The notes under the pieces: generated by a model
Seen by the model: the letters and a program-made list of their open reading frames with translations, nothing else
The model's database searches: none
What the model was told of the DNA's origin: nothing
Position numbers and translations under genes: made by a program
Assembly: GCF_027257845.1 (NCBI RefSeq)
Contig: NZ_JAPVOT010000011.1
Coordinates: 62,001-126,000 of the forward strand
Source: Alteromonas sp. BMJM2
Lineage (GTDB): Bacteria; Pseudomonadota; Gammaproteobacteria; Enterobacterales; Alteromonadaceae
Length of the DNA: 64,000 nt
Direction of reading: 5' to 3'
Shown here: one piece after another, positions 16,824-24,718 of the stretch
How the letters are laid out: each line of letters starts with the position of its first letter
Position numbering within the stretch: position 1 is the first letter of the stretch

Positions 16824-18644
16824 ATGAATAATCGAATGAAGCAACATAGGCGCATTTTTTTGAGAAACGCGGCTTATGCCACTGGTGGCTTTGCCCTGCT
16901 AGGTCAGATGAGAGCACCTTGGGCTTTCGCAGAGGGTTATAGCAATAGCAAAAATGACAACAGTATTGCAGAGGTAAACTACGGGGATGCAGTAGTAAGT
17001 GGGAAAAACATCAACATGACTATTTCTCGCCAGCAAAAGAAAATTGCCGGCGATGTTGCAAGCCCTATTACCATCAACGACATATCACCTGGCCCATTGC
17101 TCCGGTTAAGAGAAGGTCAGCAAGTTAAGATTCATGTTACCAACGAATTACCAGACAGCACGTCTATTCATTGGCATGGTTTTATTCTCCCATTTAACAT
17201 GGATGGAGTACCTGGCGTTTCATTTCCTGGTATCGACCCGAACTCTACGTTTACCTATGAATTTGATATAAAACAAAACGGCACCTATTGGTATCACAGC
17301 CACTCGGGACTGCAAGAGCAACTGGGGCACTTAGGCCCGGTCATCATTGACCCTTCCGACGGTGACATAGGTGCAGACAGGGAGCATGTCATTCAGTTAA
17401 GCGATTGGACCTTTGAAGATCCACACGATGTGTTCAGGCATTTGAAAGTGGCAGAGGGTTACTACAACTATCAACAACGCACCATAAGCGACACTGTTAA
17501 CGATATTAAAAAGCAAGGTTTTTTTAATACAGTAAAAGAAAGAGCTATGTGGGCCAATATGCGGATGAATCCCAGAGATATTCTCGATGTAACAGGCTCC
17601 ACATATACATATTTAATAAATGGCAGAGATGCTCAAACCAACTGGACCGCGCTCTATAAGCCCAATGAAAGCATTCGATTAAGGCTCATAAATGGCTCCG
17701 CCATGACGTATTTTGATTTTCGTATTCCGGGCCTCGAAATGACGGTAGTGGCTGCTGATGGACAACCAATAAAACCCGTTAAAGTCGATGAACTTCGAAT
17801 CGCGGTTGCTGAAACCTATGATGTAATTGTAAGGCCAATCGGCACGACTACATACACTCTTTTTGCAGAAAGCATGGACAGAAGTGGCTTTGTTCGTGGA
17901 ACGCTTAGTACTGAACTTGGGAAAGAAGCGCCTGTGCCGACATTGCGTGAAATGCCAGAGCGTGGCATGGCGGCCATGGGGATGAATTCAGATATGGCCG
18001 GGATGGAAGGCATGAACAAGCAATCTAATAAGCCAATGAATAAAGAAGAGTCTTCTGAGTCATCAATGGACACAATGAATGACCATTCATCGATGCATAT
18101 GCGAGCACTCCCGGTAGATAATATTAATATTGAGCATGATGAGGAGGGTCATGGACCCAGTGCAAGTATGCTTGCAACAAACCCTACCAGTCGACTTGAT
18201 GAGCCAGGCATTGGCTTAGAGGACGCAAAACATCGGGTACTATTATATAGCGACTTGACCGGCGCTGAGGAATGGCCCGACACCAGAGAGCCGACCCAAA
18301 CTATTGAATTACATCTTACTGGCAATATGGAACGTTATATGTGGTCGTTTGATGGACTCAAATTTAACGAAGTCGATGGCCCTATTCATTTTAGGTATGG
18401 CGAACGAATTCGTTTGATTTTAGTGAACGATTCTATGATGAACCATCCAATCCACTTACACGGTATGTGGATGGAGTTAGAAAACGGGAATTATCCGCCC
18501 CCCCGAAAACATACGATAAGTTTAAAACCCAGCGAAAAAGTGTCGCTCTTGATAAGCGCAGATGCCCCCGGAAATTGGGCATTCCATTGTCACCTGCTCT
18601 ATCACATGGATGCGGGCATGTTCAGAATCGTATCGGTCTCGTAG
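16824..18644 (+). CDS. copA: multicopper oxidase CopA/PcoA, copper resistance
   Basis: 606-aa periplasmic cuprous oxidase. A Tat signal (RRIFLRNAAYATGG) shows folded export. The four copper-binding boxes are intact: HWHGF (about residue 115), WYHSHSG (about 155), HPIHLHG (about 542) and HCHLLYHMDAGMF (about 589, containing type-1 and trinuclear ligands). A Met/His-rich insert between about 385 and 450 (MAAMGMNSDMAGMEGM) is the typical Cu+ uptake region of CopA of the Pseudomonas cop system. CopB follows 10 bases downstream. It is not related to the ATPase also called CopA at 24719. Confidence 0.94.
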   Translation: MNNRMKQHRRIFLRNAAYATGGFALLGQMRAPWAFAEGYSNSKNDNSIAEVNYGDAVVSGKNINMTISRQQKKIAGDVASPITINDISPGPLLRLREGQQVKIHVTNELPDSTSIHWHGFILPFNMDGVPGVSFPGIDPNSTFTYEFDIKQNGTYWYHSHSGLQEQLGHLGPVIIDPSDGDIGADREHVIQLSDWTFEDPHDVFRHLKVAEGYYNYQQRTISDTVNDIKKQGFFNTVKERAMWANMRMNPRDILDVTGSTYTYLINGRDAQTNWTALYKPNESIRLRLINGSAMTYFDFRIPGLEMTVVAADGQPIKPVKVDELRIAVAETYDVIVRPIGTTTYTLFAESMDRSGFVRGTLSTELGKEAPVPTLREMPERGMAAMGMNSDMAGMEGMNKQSNKPMNKEESSESSMDTMNDHSSMHMRALPVDNINIEHDEEGHGPSASMLATNPTSRLDEPGIGLEDAKHRVLLYSDLTGAEEWPDTREPTQTIELHLTGNMERYMWSFDGLKFNEVDGPIHFRYGERIRLILVNDSMMNHPIHLHGMWMELENGNYPPPRKHTISLKPSEKVSLLISADAPGNWAFHCHLLYHMDAGMFRIVSVS

Positions 18645-18654
18645 GGGAAATTAT

Positions 18655-19404
18655 ATGAAAAACACGTCTAAAATTTTCAGTACTTTACTAATTGGTCTTT
18701 GCGCATCGTCTAATGCGCAAGAGATTCCATCAGATTGGCCAAAACCAGTCGAACAGTACAACACGGGCATGATTTTATTTGACCGTTTTGAATATACACG
18801 CACAAACGATGAAGAAAACATCGGAGTGTGGGACATGATCGGATGGTACGGCGGTGATACCTATCGCCTTTACTTCAAAAGTGAAGGCGAAAACAAGCAA
18901 GATGATGGCGAACCAACAGATTTAGAGCGAGCTGAGCTCCTTGCTAGTAAATTAATTGCGCCATTTTGGGAATTTCAAGTCGGTATTGGCACAAGAGGAC
19001 TGCTAAGTAGCGATACGAGTATGGAGAACTATGCCGTCATTAGCTTGTATGGGGTTGCTCCTTATCAATTCGAAATGGATAACTCCATTGTGATTAATGA
19101 GGATGGTGATGTCAGTTTCTCAGTAGAAGCCGAATATGAAATAAGAGTAACCCAAACGTCATTCTTACAACCGAGACTTGCCCTTGCTGGTTCGCTTTCA
19201 GAATCTGAAAGGTTTGACCGCCCCTCTGGCCTCAATTCGATACGTTTAGGTTTGCGATATCGCTATGAGTTTGCAAGAGAGTTTGCACCATACGCAGGCA
19301 TTTATTGGAGTCGGAGTCTCGTTAATAGCGCTGATATTGCTCGAAACAAGGGTGAGTCGGTAAGTGAAACTGGTTTCGTGGTGGGTGCTCGATTCTGGTT
19401 TTAA
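18655..19404 (+). CDS. copB: outer-membrane copper resistance protein CopB
   Basis: 249 aa from ATG 18655, behind GGGGAAA. A signal peptide (cleaved near SSNAQE) is followed by a beta-barrel domain of the CopB family: DRFEYTRTNDEENIGVWDMIGWYGGD at the N-side, alternating strands, and an Arg-rich RLGLRYRYEFAREFAPYAGI. The C-terminal residue is Phe after FVVGARFW, the usual barrel insertion signal. The Met-rich N-terminal linker seen in longer CopB proteins is missing. It follows copA closely and is co-transcribed. Confidence 0.92.
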   Translation: MKNTSKIFSTLLIGLCASSNAQEIPSDWPKPVEQYNTGMILFDRFEYTRTNDEENIGVWDMIGWYGGDTYRLYFKSEGENKQDDGEPTDLERAELLASKLIAPFWEFQVGIGTRGLLSSDTSMENYAVISLYGVAPYQFEMDNSIVINEDGDVSFSVEAEYEIRVTQTSFLQPRLALAGSLSESERFDRPSGLNSIRLGLRYRYEFAREFAPYAGIYWSRSLVNSADIARNKGESVSETGFVVGARFWF

Positions 19405-19426
19405 GCGCTTTTAAAAGGAGCAATCA

Positions 19427-19843
19427 ATGGAAGTAATTATTCAGTTGATGATAGCTTTAGTGGCAATAGGCCTCGCTACGACGAGTCATTTTTTAAGCCT
19501 CAGAGCGTTAAAAAATTACGTTGTTAGCTCAGACCTTTCTGCATACTTAAAGCTCATTGCAGTAGTTTATGGCATAACCTTTAGCCAGTTGATAGCTGCC
19601 TTTTGGTTCGCCGTAGGGTTTCTGTTATCTATAGAGATCGGTCTAGGCGATTTGCAGGGATCAAGTTCTCTTTATTTTATTGAAATTTATTACTTCTCAC
19701 TCATTAACTTAACCACCTTAGGATTAGCTCAACTAGAGCCAATTGGGCATTTAAATTTCTTATCAGGTTTGGAGGCAATGACGGGCTTTTTGCTTGTTAG
19801 CTGTTCGGCCTCTCTAATATTTAAAACAATGAATCAGTCCTAG
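19427..19843 (+). CDS. ion-channel-like membrane protein with altered pore motif
   Basis: 138 aa with an N-terminal helix, a second helix (about 45-72), a re-entrant segment and a last helix, the layout of a two-helix potassium channel. The pore segment YYFSLINLTTLGLAQLEP aligns with the usual TTLGYGDxxP filter, but Tyr-Gly-Asp is replaced by Leu-Ala-Gln, so potassium selectivity is not expected. It lies 22 bases after copB and 21 before the DUF305 gene, inside the copper operon. Its substrate is unknown. Confidence 0.6.
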   Translation: MEVIIQLMIALVAIGLATTSHFLSLRALKNYVVSSDLSAYLKLIAVVYGITFSQLIAAFWFAVGFLLSIEIGLGDLQGSSSLYFIEIYYFSLINLTTLGLAQLEPIGHLNFLSGLEAMTGFLLVSCSASLIFKTMNQS

Positions 19844-19864
19844 AAGGACAGACAGGATAACGTG

Positions 19865-20374
19865 ATGACTAAATATACAAAATTTTTAGCAATGATCTTT
19901 ACATCAACTGCGGCCATGCTGTTAATGATGTATTTCAATACATATGCATTTGACCACATTTTTTTTAGCGAAACGCGGTTTTACATGGCTATCTATATGG
20001 GCTCAATAATGGCAATCATTATGTTGCTATTTATGCTTAACATGTATGAGAACAAAGCCAAGAATTGGACAATTTTGCTAGGTAGCGGACTCATCTTTGT
20101 GATCTCACTGTACCTAGTCCGCTCTCAATCAACCATCGCTGATGAAGCGTGGATGAAAGCAATGATACCGCATCACTCTATTGCGATTTTAACTAGCGAG
20201 CGAGCCAATATCTCAGATAAGCGAGTCCTCAAGCTAGCAAACGAAATCATTGCGGCGCAAGAGCGAGAAATCAAGGAAATGAAATGGTTACTAGAGGACA
20301 TAGAGAAGAATGGTGAAGTAAAAACTGAAGCTGAAGTTGAAAGTCGTCAAGTACCGGATTTCAGTCAAAAATAG
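19865..20374 (+). CDS. DUF305 family membrane protein
   Basis: 169 aa. Three N-terminal membrane helices (about residues 8-28, 38-60, 70-90) are followed by a short DUF305 domain with the signature DEAWMKAMIPHHSIAI and a helix with AQEREIKEMKWLL. The paired His and Met residues are candidate copper ligands; DUF305 proteins are common in copper clusters. GTG at 19862 is an alternative start. Part of the copA-copB operon. Confidence 0.85.
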   Translation: MTKYTKFLAMIFTSTAAMLLMMYFNTYAFDHIFFSETRFYMAIYMGSIMAIIMLLFMLNMYENKAKNWTILLGSGLIFVISLYLVRSQSTIADEAWMKAMIPHHSIAILTSERANISDKRVLKLANEIIAAQEREIKEMKWLLEDIEKNGEVKTEAEVESRQVPDFSQK

Positions 20375-20420
20375 ACACGCCATTGGAAAATTACAAATTA
20401 CTTATAATTAGGAGAAGACC

Positions 20421-21161
20421 ATGGAATTAAGAGCAAAATTATATCGAATGCATACAGATGAACACATTTGTCCCTATGGCTTGCGATCTAAAGACCTACT
20501 GGAACGAGAAGGGTATCAAGTAGAGGACCACAAGCTAGCAAGTCGTGAAGAAACCGATAAGTTCAAAAACGAACACGAAGTAGAAACAACCCCTCAAACG
20601 TTTATCAATGGAGAAAGAATCGGAGGGTATGACGATCTACGTGAATATTTTGATTTAGGGGAAGCAGGACAAACGGGCACCACCTATACACCTGTCATTG
20701 CAATATTTTCAGTTGCATTGTTAATGGCACTAGCAATCGCATATGCCTTTGTTCAAAGCAATTTTTTCATTCAAGTTATAGAATTATTTGTTGCATTTAG
20801 CATGAGCTTATTAGCGATTCAAAAGCTTAAAGATCTCTATAGTTTTACGAACTCCTTCATCACCTATGACTTACTCGCTATGAGGAATATACGCTACGGC
20901 TACATTTACCCCTTTGCCGAAGCGTTCGCTGGAATCGGAATGCTCGCAGGCCTGTCTGGTTATCTCGTTGGCCCTGTCTCTCTATTTATCGGGACAGTAG
21001 GCGCGGTTTCAGTATTCAAAGCGGTGTATATTGATAAGCGTGAACTCAAATGTGCATGCGTGGGCGGTGATAGTAACGTACCGCTTGGCTTTGTATCACT
21101 CACAGAAAATCTCTTTATGATTGCCGCAGGGTTATGGATGCTCTCAACCGCAATGATTTAA
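20421..21161 (+). CDS. glutaredoxin-MauE/DoxX fusion membrane protein
   Basis: 246 aa. Residues 1-85 are a glutaredoxin domain with the CPYG redox site (HICPYGLRSKDLL) and TTPQTFINGERIGGYDDL, the cis-Pro and glutathione-side motifs. From about residue 92, four membrane helices resemble the MauE/DoxX family and include a Cys pair in ELKCACVGG near the end. The fusion suggests transfer of electrons or thiol redox equivalents across the membrane, which could matter for copper-damaged thiols. A good GGAG ribosome site precedes it. It is fifth in the copper oxidase operon counting copA as the second gene. Confidence 0.82.
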   Translation: MELRAKLYRMHTDEHICPYGLRSKDLLEREGYQVEDHKLASREETDKFKNEHEVETTPQTFINGERIGGYDDLREYFDLGEAGQTGTTYTPVIAIFSVALLMALAIAYAFVQSNFFIQVIELFVAFSMSLLAIQKLKDLYSFTNSFITYDLLAMRNIRYGYIYPFAEAFAGIGMLAGLSGYLVGPVSLFIGTVGAVSVFKAVYIDKRELKCACVGGDSNVPLGFVSLTENLFMIAAGLWMLSTAMI

Positions 21162-21256
21162 AGACGGTGGAGACATATTTAAAGCTTTAAAAACAAAATA
21201 GATTTGTGTCTCCACAAAATAGTCTTTCTTAAACCGCATTTTAAGGAATATTTACA

Positions 21257-22594
21257 ATGAGTTCTCACAACGAAGATTATGAAAAAGGAAGCTTAAGTTT
21301 AACCGGTACAATAGCGATGGGCACTGGTGTAATGATTGGAGCAGGAATATTTGCGCTCACCGGTCAAGTCGCGGAATATGCAGGTTCGCTTTTCCCGCTT
21401 GCATTCATCATAGCCGCCATCATTAGTGGATTTAGTGCCTACAGTTACATCAAGGTTTCAAACAAATATCCATCTGCGGGCGGGATCGCAATGATATTAA
21501 AAAAGGCCTATGGACCAAGTGCCGTGACCGGAGGTGCCGCATTATTAATGGCACTTTCAATGATTATCAATGAAAGTCTGGTGGCCCGAACGTTTGGCAC
21601 ATACACCCTTCAGTTATTTGATGTGCAAGAAAATAGCATATTAGTCCCGATACTAGCTATCGGACTCATCATTTTTGCATTTGTTGTAAATGTTGCGGGT
21701 AACAAGGTAATTGGAAGTGTATCTAAGGTTACAGCCGTCTTGAAAATTGGTGGCATATTAATTTTCGCCCTTGTAGCACTCTGGGCAGCAGGGTTTGCTT
21801 TTCAAGCCGCTAGTGCTGATGTAAGTGAAAATTCCTCTGCTAGTGGATTTTTAGCTGGGACCGCTTTGGCGATTTTAGCCTACAAAGGATTTACAACTAT
21901 CACCAATAGCGGCGACGAGGTGGTCGACCCAAACAAAAATGTTGGGCGAGCCATTATAGTGTCTTTATTAATTTGTTTGGTTATCTATTTATTAGTCTGC
22001 TATGCCGTAGGCTCCACATTAACGGTCAAACAGATAGTTGCAGCTAAAGACTATGCACTCGCTGAAGCGGCTCGTCCCGCTATCGGACAGTATGGTGTTT
22101 GGTTTACGGTGGGTATTGCAATAATAGCGACCGCATCGGGTCTACTAGCCAGCGTTTTTGCGGTTTCGCGTATGTTGGCAATGTTGACAGATATGAATTT
22201 GATCCCCCATCGGCACTTTGGTATGCCCGGTAATATTCAAAAACATACTTTGGTCTTTACTGTAGTTGCTGCCGGACTACTTGCCGCTTTTTTTGATCTT
22301 TCAAGGATCGCATCTTTAGGAGCCATTTTTTACTTAGTAATGGATATTATCATTCATTGGGGCGTATTAAAGGTACTTAGAAAAGAGGTTGGAGCAAACC
22401 CACTGGTGGTGATCACCGCAATTATATTAGATGCTGTTGTTCTTCTCGCATTCATTTGGATCAAAGGCAGTGATGATTTACAGATTATCATCATTGCTGG
22501 CATTGGCATTGTTGCCGTTTTTGCCTATGAGCGCTTTTTCCTCAGGCATAAGCGCAAAGATGATGACGATGAAGGACATGCCCATGATGGCTAG
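21257..22594 (+). CDS. APC-family amino-acid permease
   Basis: 445 aa with about 12 membrane helices. The APC signature of helix 1 is clear (GTIAMGTGVMIGAGIFALTGQ), and later ISGFSAYSYIKVSNKYPSAGG and AYKGFTTITNSGDEV match the substrate and gating helices of the family. The C-terminus is cytoplasmic and charged (RKDDDDEGHAHDG) with His/Asp residues. Its substrate is not readable from sequence. It ends the plus-strand copper operon; why an amino-acid carrier sits here is unclear, though similar permeases recur in copper islands. Confidence 0.85.
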   Translation: MSSHNEDYEKGSLSLTGTIAMGTGVMIGAGIFALTGQVAEYAGSLFPLAFIIAAIISGFSAYSYIKVSNKYPSAGGIAMILKKAYGPSAVTGGAALLMALSMIINESLVARTFGTYTLQLFDVQENSILVPILAIGLIIFAFVVNVAGNKVIGSVSKVTAVLKIGGILIFALVALWAAGFAFQAASADVSENSSASGFLAGTALAILAYKGFTTITNSGDEVVDPNKNVGRAIIVSLLICLVIYLLVCYAVGSTLTVKQIVAAKDYALAEAARPAIGQYGVWFTVGIAIIATASGLLASVFAVSRMLAMLTDMNLIPHRHFGMPGNIQKHTLVFTVVAAGLLAAFFDLSRIASLGAIFYLVMDIIIHWGVLKVLRKEVGANPLVVITAIILDAVVLLAFIWIKGSDDLQIIIIAGIGIVAVFAYERFFLRHKRKDDDDEGHAHDG

Positions 22595-22700
22595 AATAAA
22601 AAAACTTTGAGGATATAGTGCGGGAAATGCACGTTTATCGGCCTGAACATTCTATAAAATTGAATCAGTCCGATAGACGTGTAGATATGAGCTCTACTAG

Positions 22701-22904
22701 TTACACCTTCACAGATATTGATTGCTTAATTTCACTCGGCTCGGTCTGGTTATTACCGTTCACTTTATTCGCCTCCGCAATGGCGCTTTCTCCAGCTTCT
22801 TTCTTTTTACAGTTGGATGTTTCTGCTTCTGCTGTTTGATGATTTTTTTCCAATTTGTCACTCACAATCGGTCGATAAACTGGCGTGTTGTTAGAAATCT
22901 GCAT
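22701..22904 (-). CDS. small hydrophilic, probably disordered protein
   Basis: 67 aa beginning MQISNNTPVYRPIVSDKLEK. It is rich in Asn, Glu, Lys and Gln, with one Cys and no hydrophobic core, so probably disordered. I call it a gene because a strong AAGGAGA lies at proper distance from the ATG. It is the last gene of the minus-strand copper ATPase operon, 52 bases after the HMA-like gene. No family recognised. Confidence 0.55.
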   Translation of the reverse strand: MQISNNTPVYRPIVSDKLEKNHQTAEAETSNCKKKEAGESAIAEANKVNGNNQTEPSEIKQSISVKV

Positions 22905-22956
22905 TGATAATGTCTCCTTAAGATTAAAAAGGTTTTGAACGATGTTTTAAGTCTTT

Positions 22957-23322
22957 TTATTTAGAGCGCTTGCCCAGATCAGTTGTATGGCAGCTCCATG
23001 GCTTATGTTTGGCATTTTCGCGAATATTTTCGTCAACAAATTGATAATAGCCTTCTTTGAAATGCGTCCACCAATCGTCCGAAATGTCGGCTCTGTGCGT
23101 TCGAACTATATTCTCGATGCCATCCAGTTCACAATGCGTCGCATCATAACCAATATGAAGCGTGTTGGATGACTCTTCAAAGGACACTGCATCAACGCCG
23201 ATGGTTGAATCTATATCTCGGACAATTAAGTCTAAATTGTCCGCAGTCACACCCGTCAGTCGAAGGTGACGAATTACTAAATTTAATTCATTTACACCAA
23301 CTCTATGATGTTTGTTACTCAT
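22957..23322 (-). CDS. HMA-like small protein without the CxxC motif
   Basis: 121 aa from ATG 23322, behind AGGA. The first 75 residues read as a ferredoxin-like heavy-metal-associated domain (LVIRHLRLTGVTADNLDLIV, VGVDAVSFEESSNTLHIGYD, GIENIVRTHRADI), but the metal-binding CxxC loop is replaced by GVTADN. The tail WWTHFKEGYYQFVDENIREN and HKPWSCHTT is a conserved-looking extension. Similar proteins are often annotated as cation transporter, which the absence of membrane helices does not support. In the copper ATPase operon. Confidence 0.7.
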   Translation of the reverse strand: MSNKHHRVGVNELNLVIRHLRLTGVTADNLDLIVRDIDSTIGVDAVSFEESSNTLHIGYDATHCELDGIENIVRTHRADISDDWWTHFKEGYYQFVDENIRENAKHKPWSCHTTDLGKRSK

Positions 23323-23380
23323 TGTTTTTTCCTGCCTATAAATATGTTGATACCTTCGACCATCGCGTTTTACAAAAACG

Positions 23381-24034
23381 TTAATTGCCATATTGTAGAT
23401 TTGAACTGCTTAATTTAGGGAGCCAAGCAGGCGTGTTATCTTTGTATGCTAAATAACGCTCCCCAAATTCGGCTATCGCAGCCTTTTCTTCACGTTTCGC
23501 TAAGCGAATATAGACTAGTGTCAATATTGGAAACATGATCAATGTCGGGATGGTGGGCCATTGCAATAAAAAGCCAAACATTATGATAATAAAAGCTAAA
23601 TACTGTGGATGGCGACATCTTGCATACCAACCTGTATTGGCAAGCGAATGGTTTTTCTGCGCATGATGTAAAACGTTCCACGCAGAAGATAAAATAAAGA
23701 AACCAGCAACGATGAGTACATTGCTAGTAATGTGCAATATGCTCCAATGGGCATCCCCCTCAAGACCTAAAATCGTTTGGAGCAAATGTCCATTTTCATG
23801 TGCAAAAAAATCTGTGTTTGGGTAAAGCTCTGTTAACCAGCCTGACAAAAAATAGATGGTGAGTGGAAACCCATACATTTCTGTGAACAAAGCAAGTATA
23901 AAAGCGGAAAAAGCACCCAAGCTTCTCCAATCGGTCTTTGATTGTGGTTTTACAAAGCTAAATGCAAAAAATATAAAAATGGCCGAATTTATGAAAACTA
24001 AGCCCCATAGGCCATAGTCGGATTCACCGTGCAT
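23381..24034 (-). CDS. isoprenylcysteine-methyltransferase-like membrane protein
   Basis: 217 aa with about six membrane helices. The C-terminal half has the ICMT/PEMT-type SAM-binding signature: GWYARCRHPQYLAFIIIMFG and later KREEKAAIAEFGERYLAYKD. Bacterial members methylate unknown small or lipid substrates. The start overlaps the DUF2933 gene by 11 bases. The ICMT-DUF2933-cupredoxin-ATPase order is frequently seen in copper clusters of marine proteobacteria. Confidence 0.85.
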   Translation of the reverse strand: MHGESDYGLWGLVFINSAIFIFFAFSFVKPQSKTDWRSLGAFSAFILALFTEMYGFPLTIYFLSGWLTELYPNTDFFAHENGHLLQTILGLEGDAHWSILHITSNVLIVAGFFILSSAWNVLHHAQKNHSLANTGWYARCRHPQYLAFIIIMFGFLLQWPTIPTLIMFPILTLVYIRLAKREEKAAIAEFGERYLAYKDNTPAWLPKLSSSNLQYGN

Positions 24035-24323
24035 CGTTTTCTCTCTTTTCTTCGATGTTTGTAGTTGTTTTTTGTTGAGGCCTTTCTTTGAACGTCATTT
24101 GGTCTTCTTCTGTCTCTTTTTGCTCGTTATTATGACGATCGTGCCCGTGACTCCCATGCATAAAAAAATGCATAAAGGGGCAAAGTAACAGAATCAGGTA
24201 AGGCAAATATGACCACACATGCTCGCCATGCTCAAAAAATAAAAAGTAACTCGCAGCAGCAATGAGTCCCAGTGCAGCCCACCCAGAAGGCGTTTTCCAA
24301 AATGATAAATTTGAATTGCTCAT
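24024..24323 (-). CDS. DUF2933 family membrane protein
   Basis: 99 aa. Two short membrane helices (about residues 15-30 and 38-54: YLPYLILLLCPFMHFFMH) followed by HGSHGHDRHN, a His-rich segment that can bind metal, and a charged tail. This is the DUF2933 pattern; function unknown, typically found with copper ATPases. It overlaps the methyltransferase gene by 11 bases. Confidence 0.8.
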   Translation of the reverse strand: MSNSNLSFWKTPSGWAALGLIAAASYFLFFEHGEHVWSYLPYLILLLCPFMHFFMHGSHGHDRHNNEQKETEEDQMTFKERPQQKTTTNIEEKRENDAR

Positions 24324-24352
24324 ATTTATTCTCCTTTTTGAAAGCTAACGAA

Positions 24353-24712
24353 TCATTGAACCGTTATCTTCCCTTTATACATTTGCATTTGACAGTGAAA
24401 CGCGTACTCACCTGATGGTAGCGCTGGAAGAGATATAACTGTCTTCTTATTTAAAGGTAGCCGTTCTGAAATATCTAAATCGGGTATTGATAGCATTTCT
24501 GCGCAAGGAGTCGCATCAGCTCGATGAAATACTATTTGTCTTTCTTCATTCGCTCTGATTTTGATGTGTGCTGGTTGGTAAATACCGTCTTTTACCAAGA
24601 CCTCTAACGAGCCTTCAGCGATACTAATATTGTGCTCTTTGTACAACCAAAACCACCAGACGATTAGAACAATAAGCGCAATTCCTACAAGGTTGATCCA
24701 TAGCATCATCAC
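24353..24712 (-). CDS. membrane-anchored cupredoxin-domain protein
   Basis: 119 aa: one N-terminal membrane helix (residues 4-23), then a small beta-rich cupredoxin domain. Probable copper ligands are Cys in DATPCAEML (about residue 75) and the closing FHCQMQMYKG (His, Cys, Met, about 107-113). A compact cupredoxin tethered outside the inner membrane would take or deliver Cu+ for the ATPase encoded 6 bases upstream. A degenerate paralogue is at 30619. Confidence 0.85.
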   Translation of the reverse strand: MMMLWINLVGIALIVLIVWWFWLYKEHNISIAEGSLEVLVKDGIYQPAHIKIRANEERQIVFHRADATPCAEMLSIPDLDISERLPLNKKTVISLPALPSGEYAFHCQMQMYKGKITVQ

Positions 24713-24718
24713 AATCTC

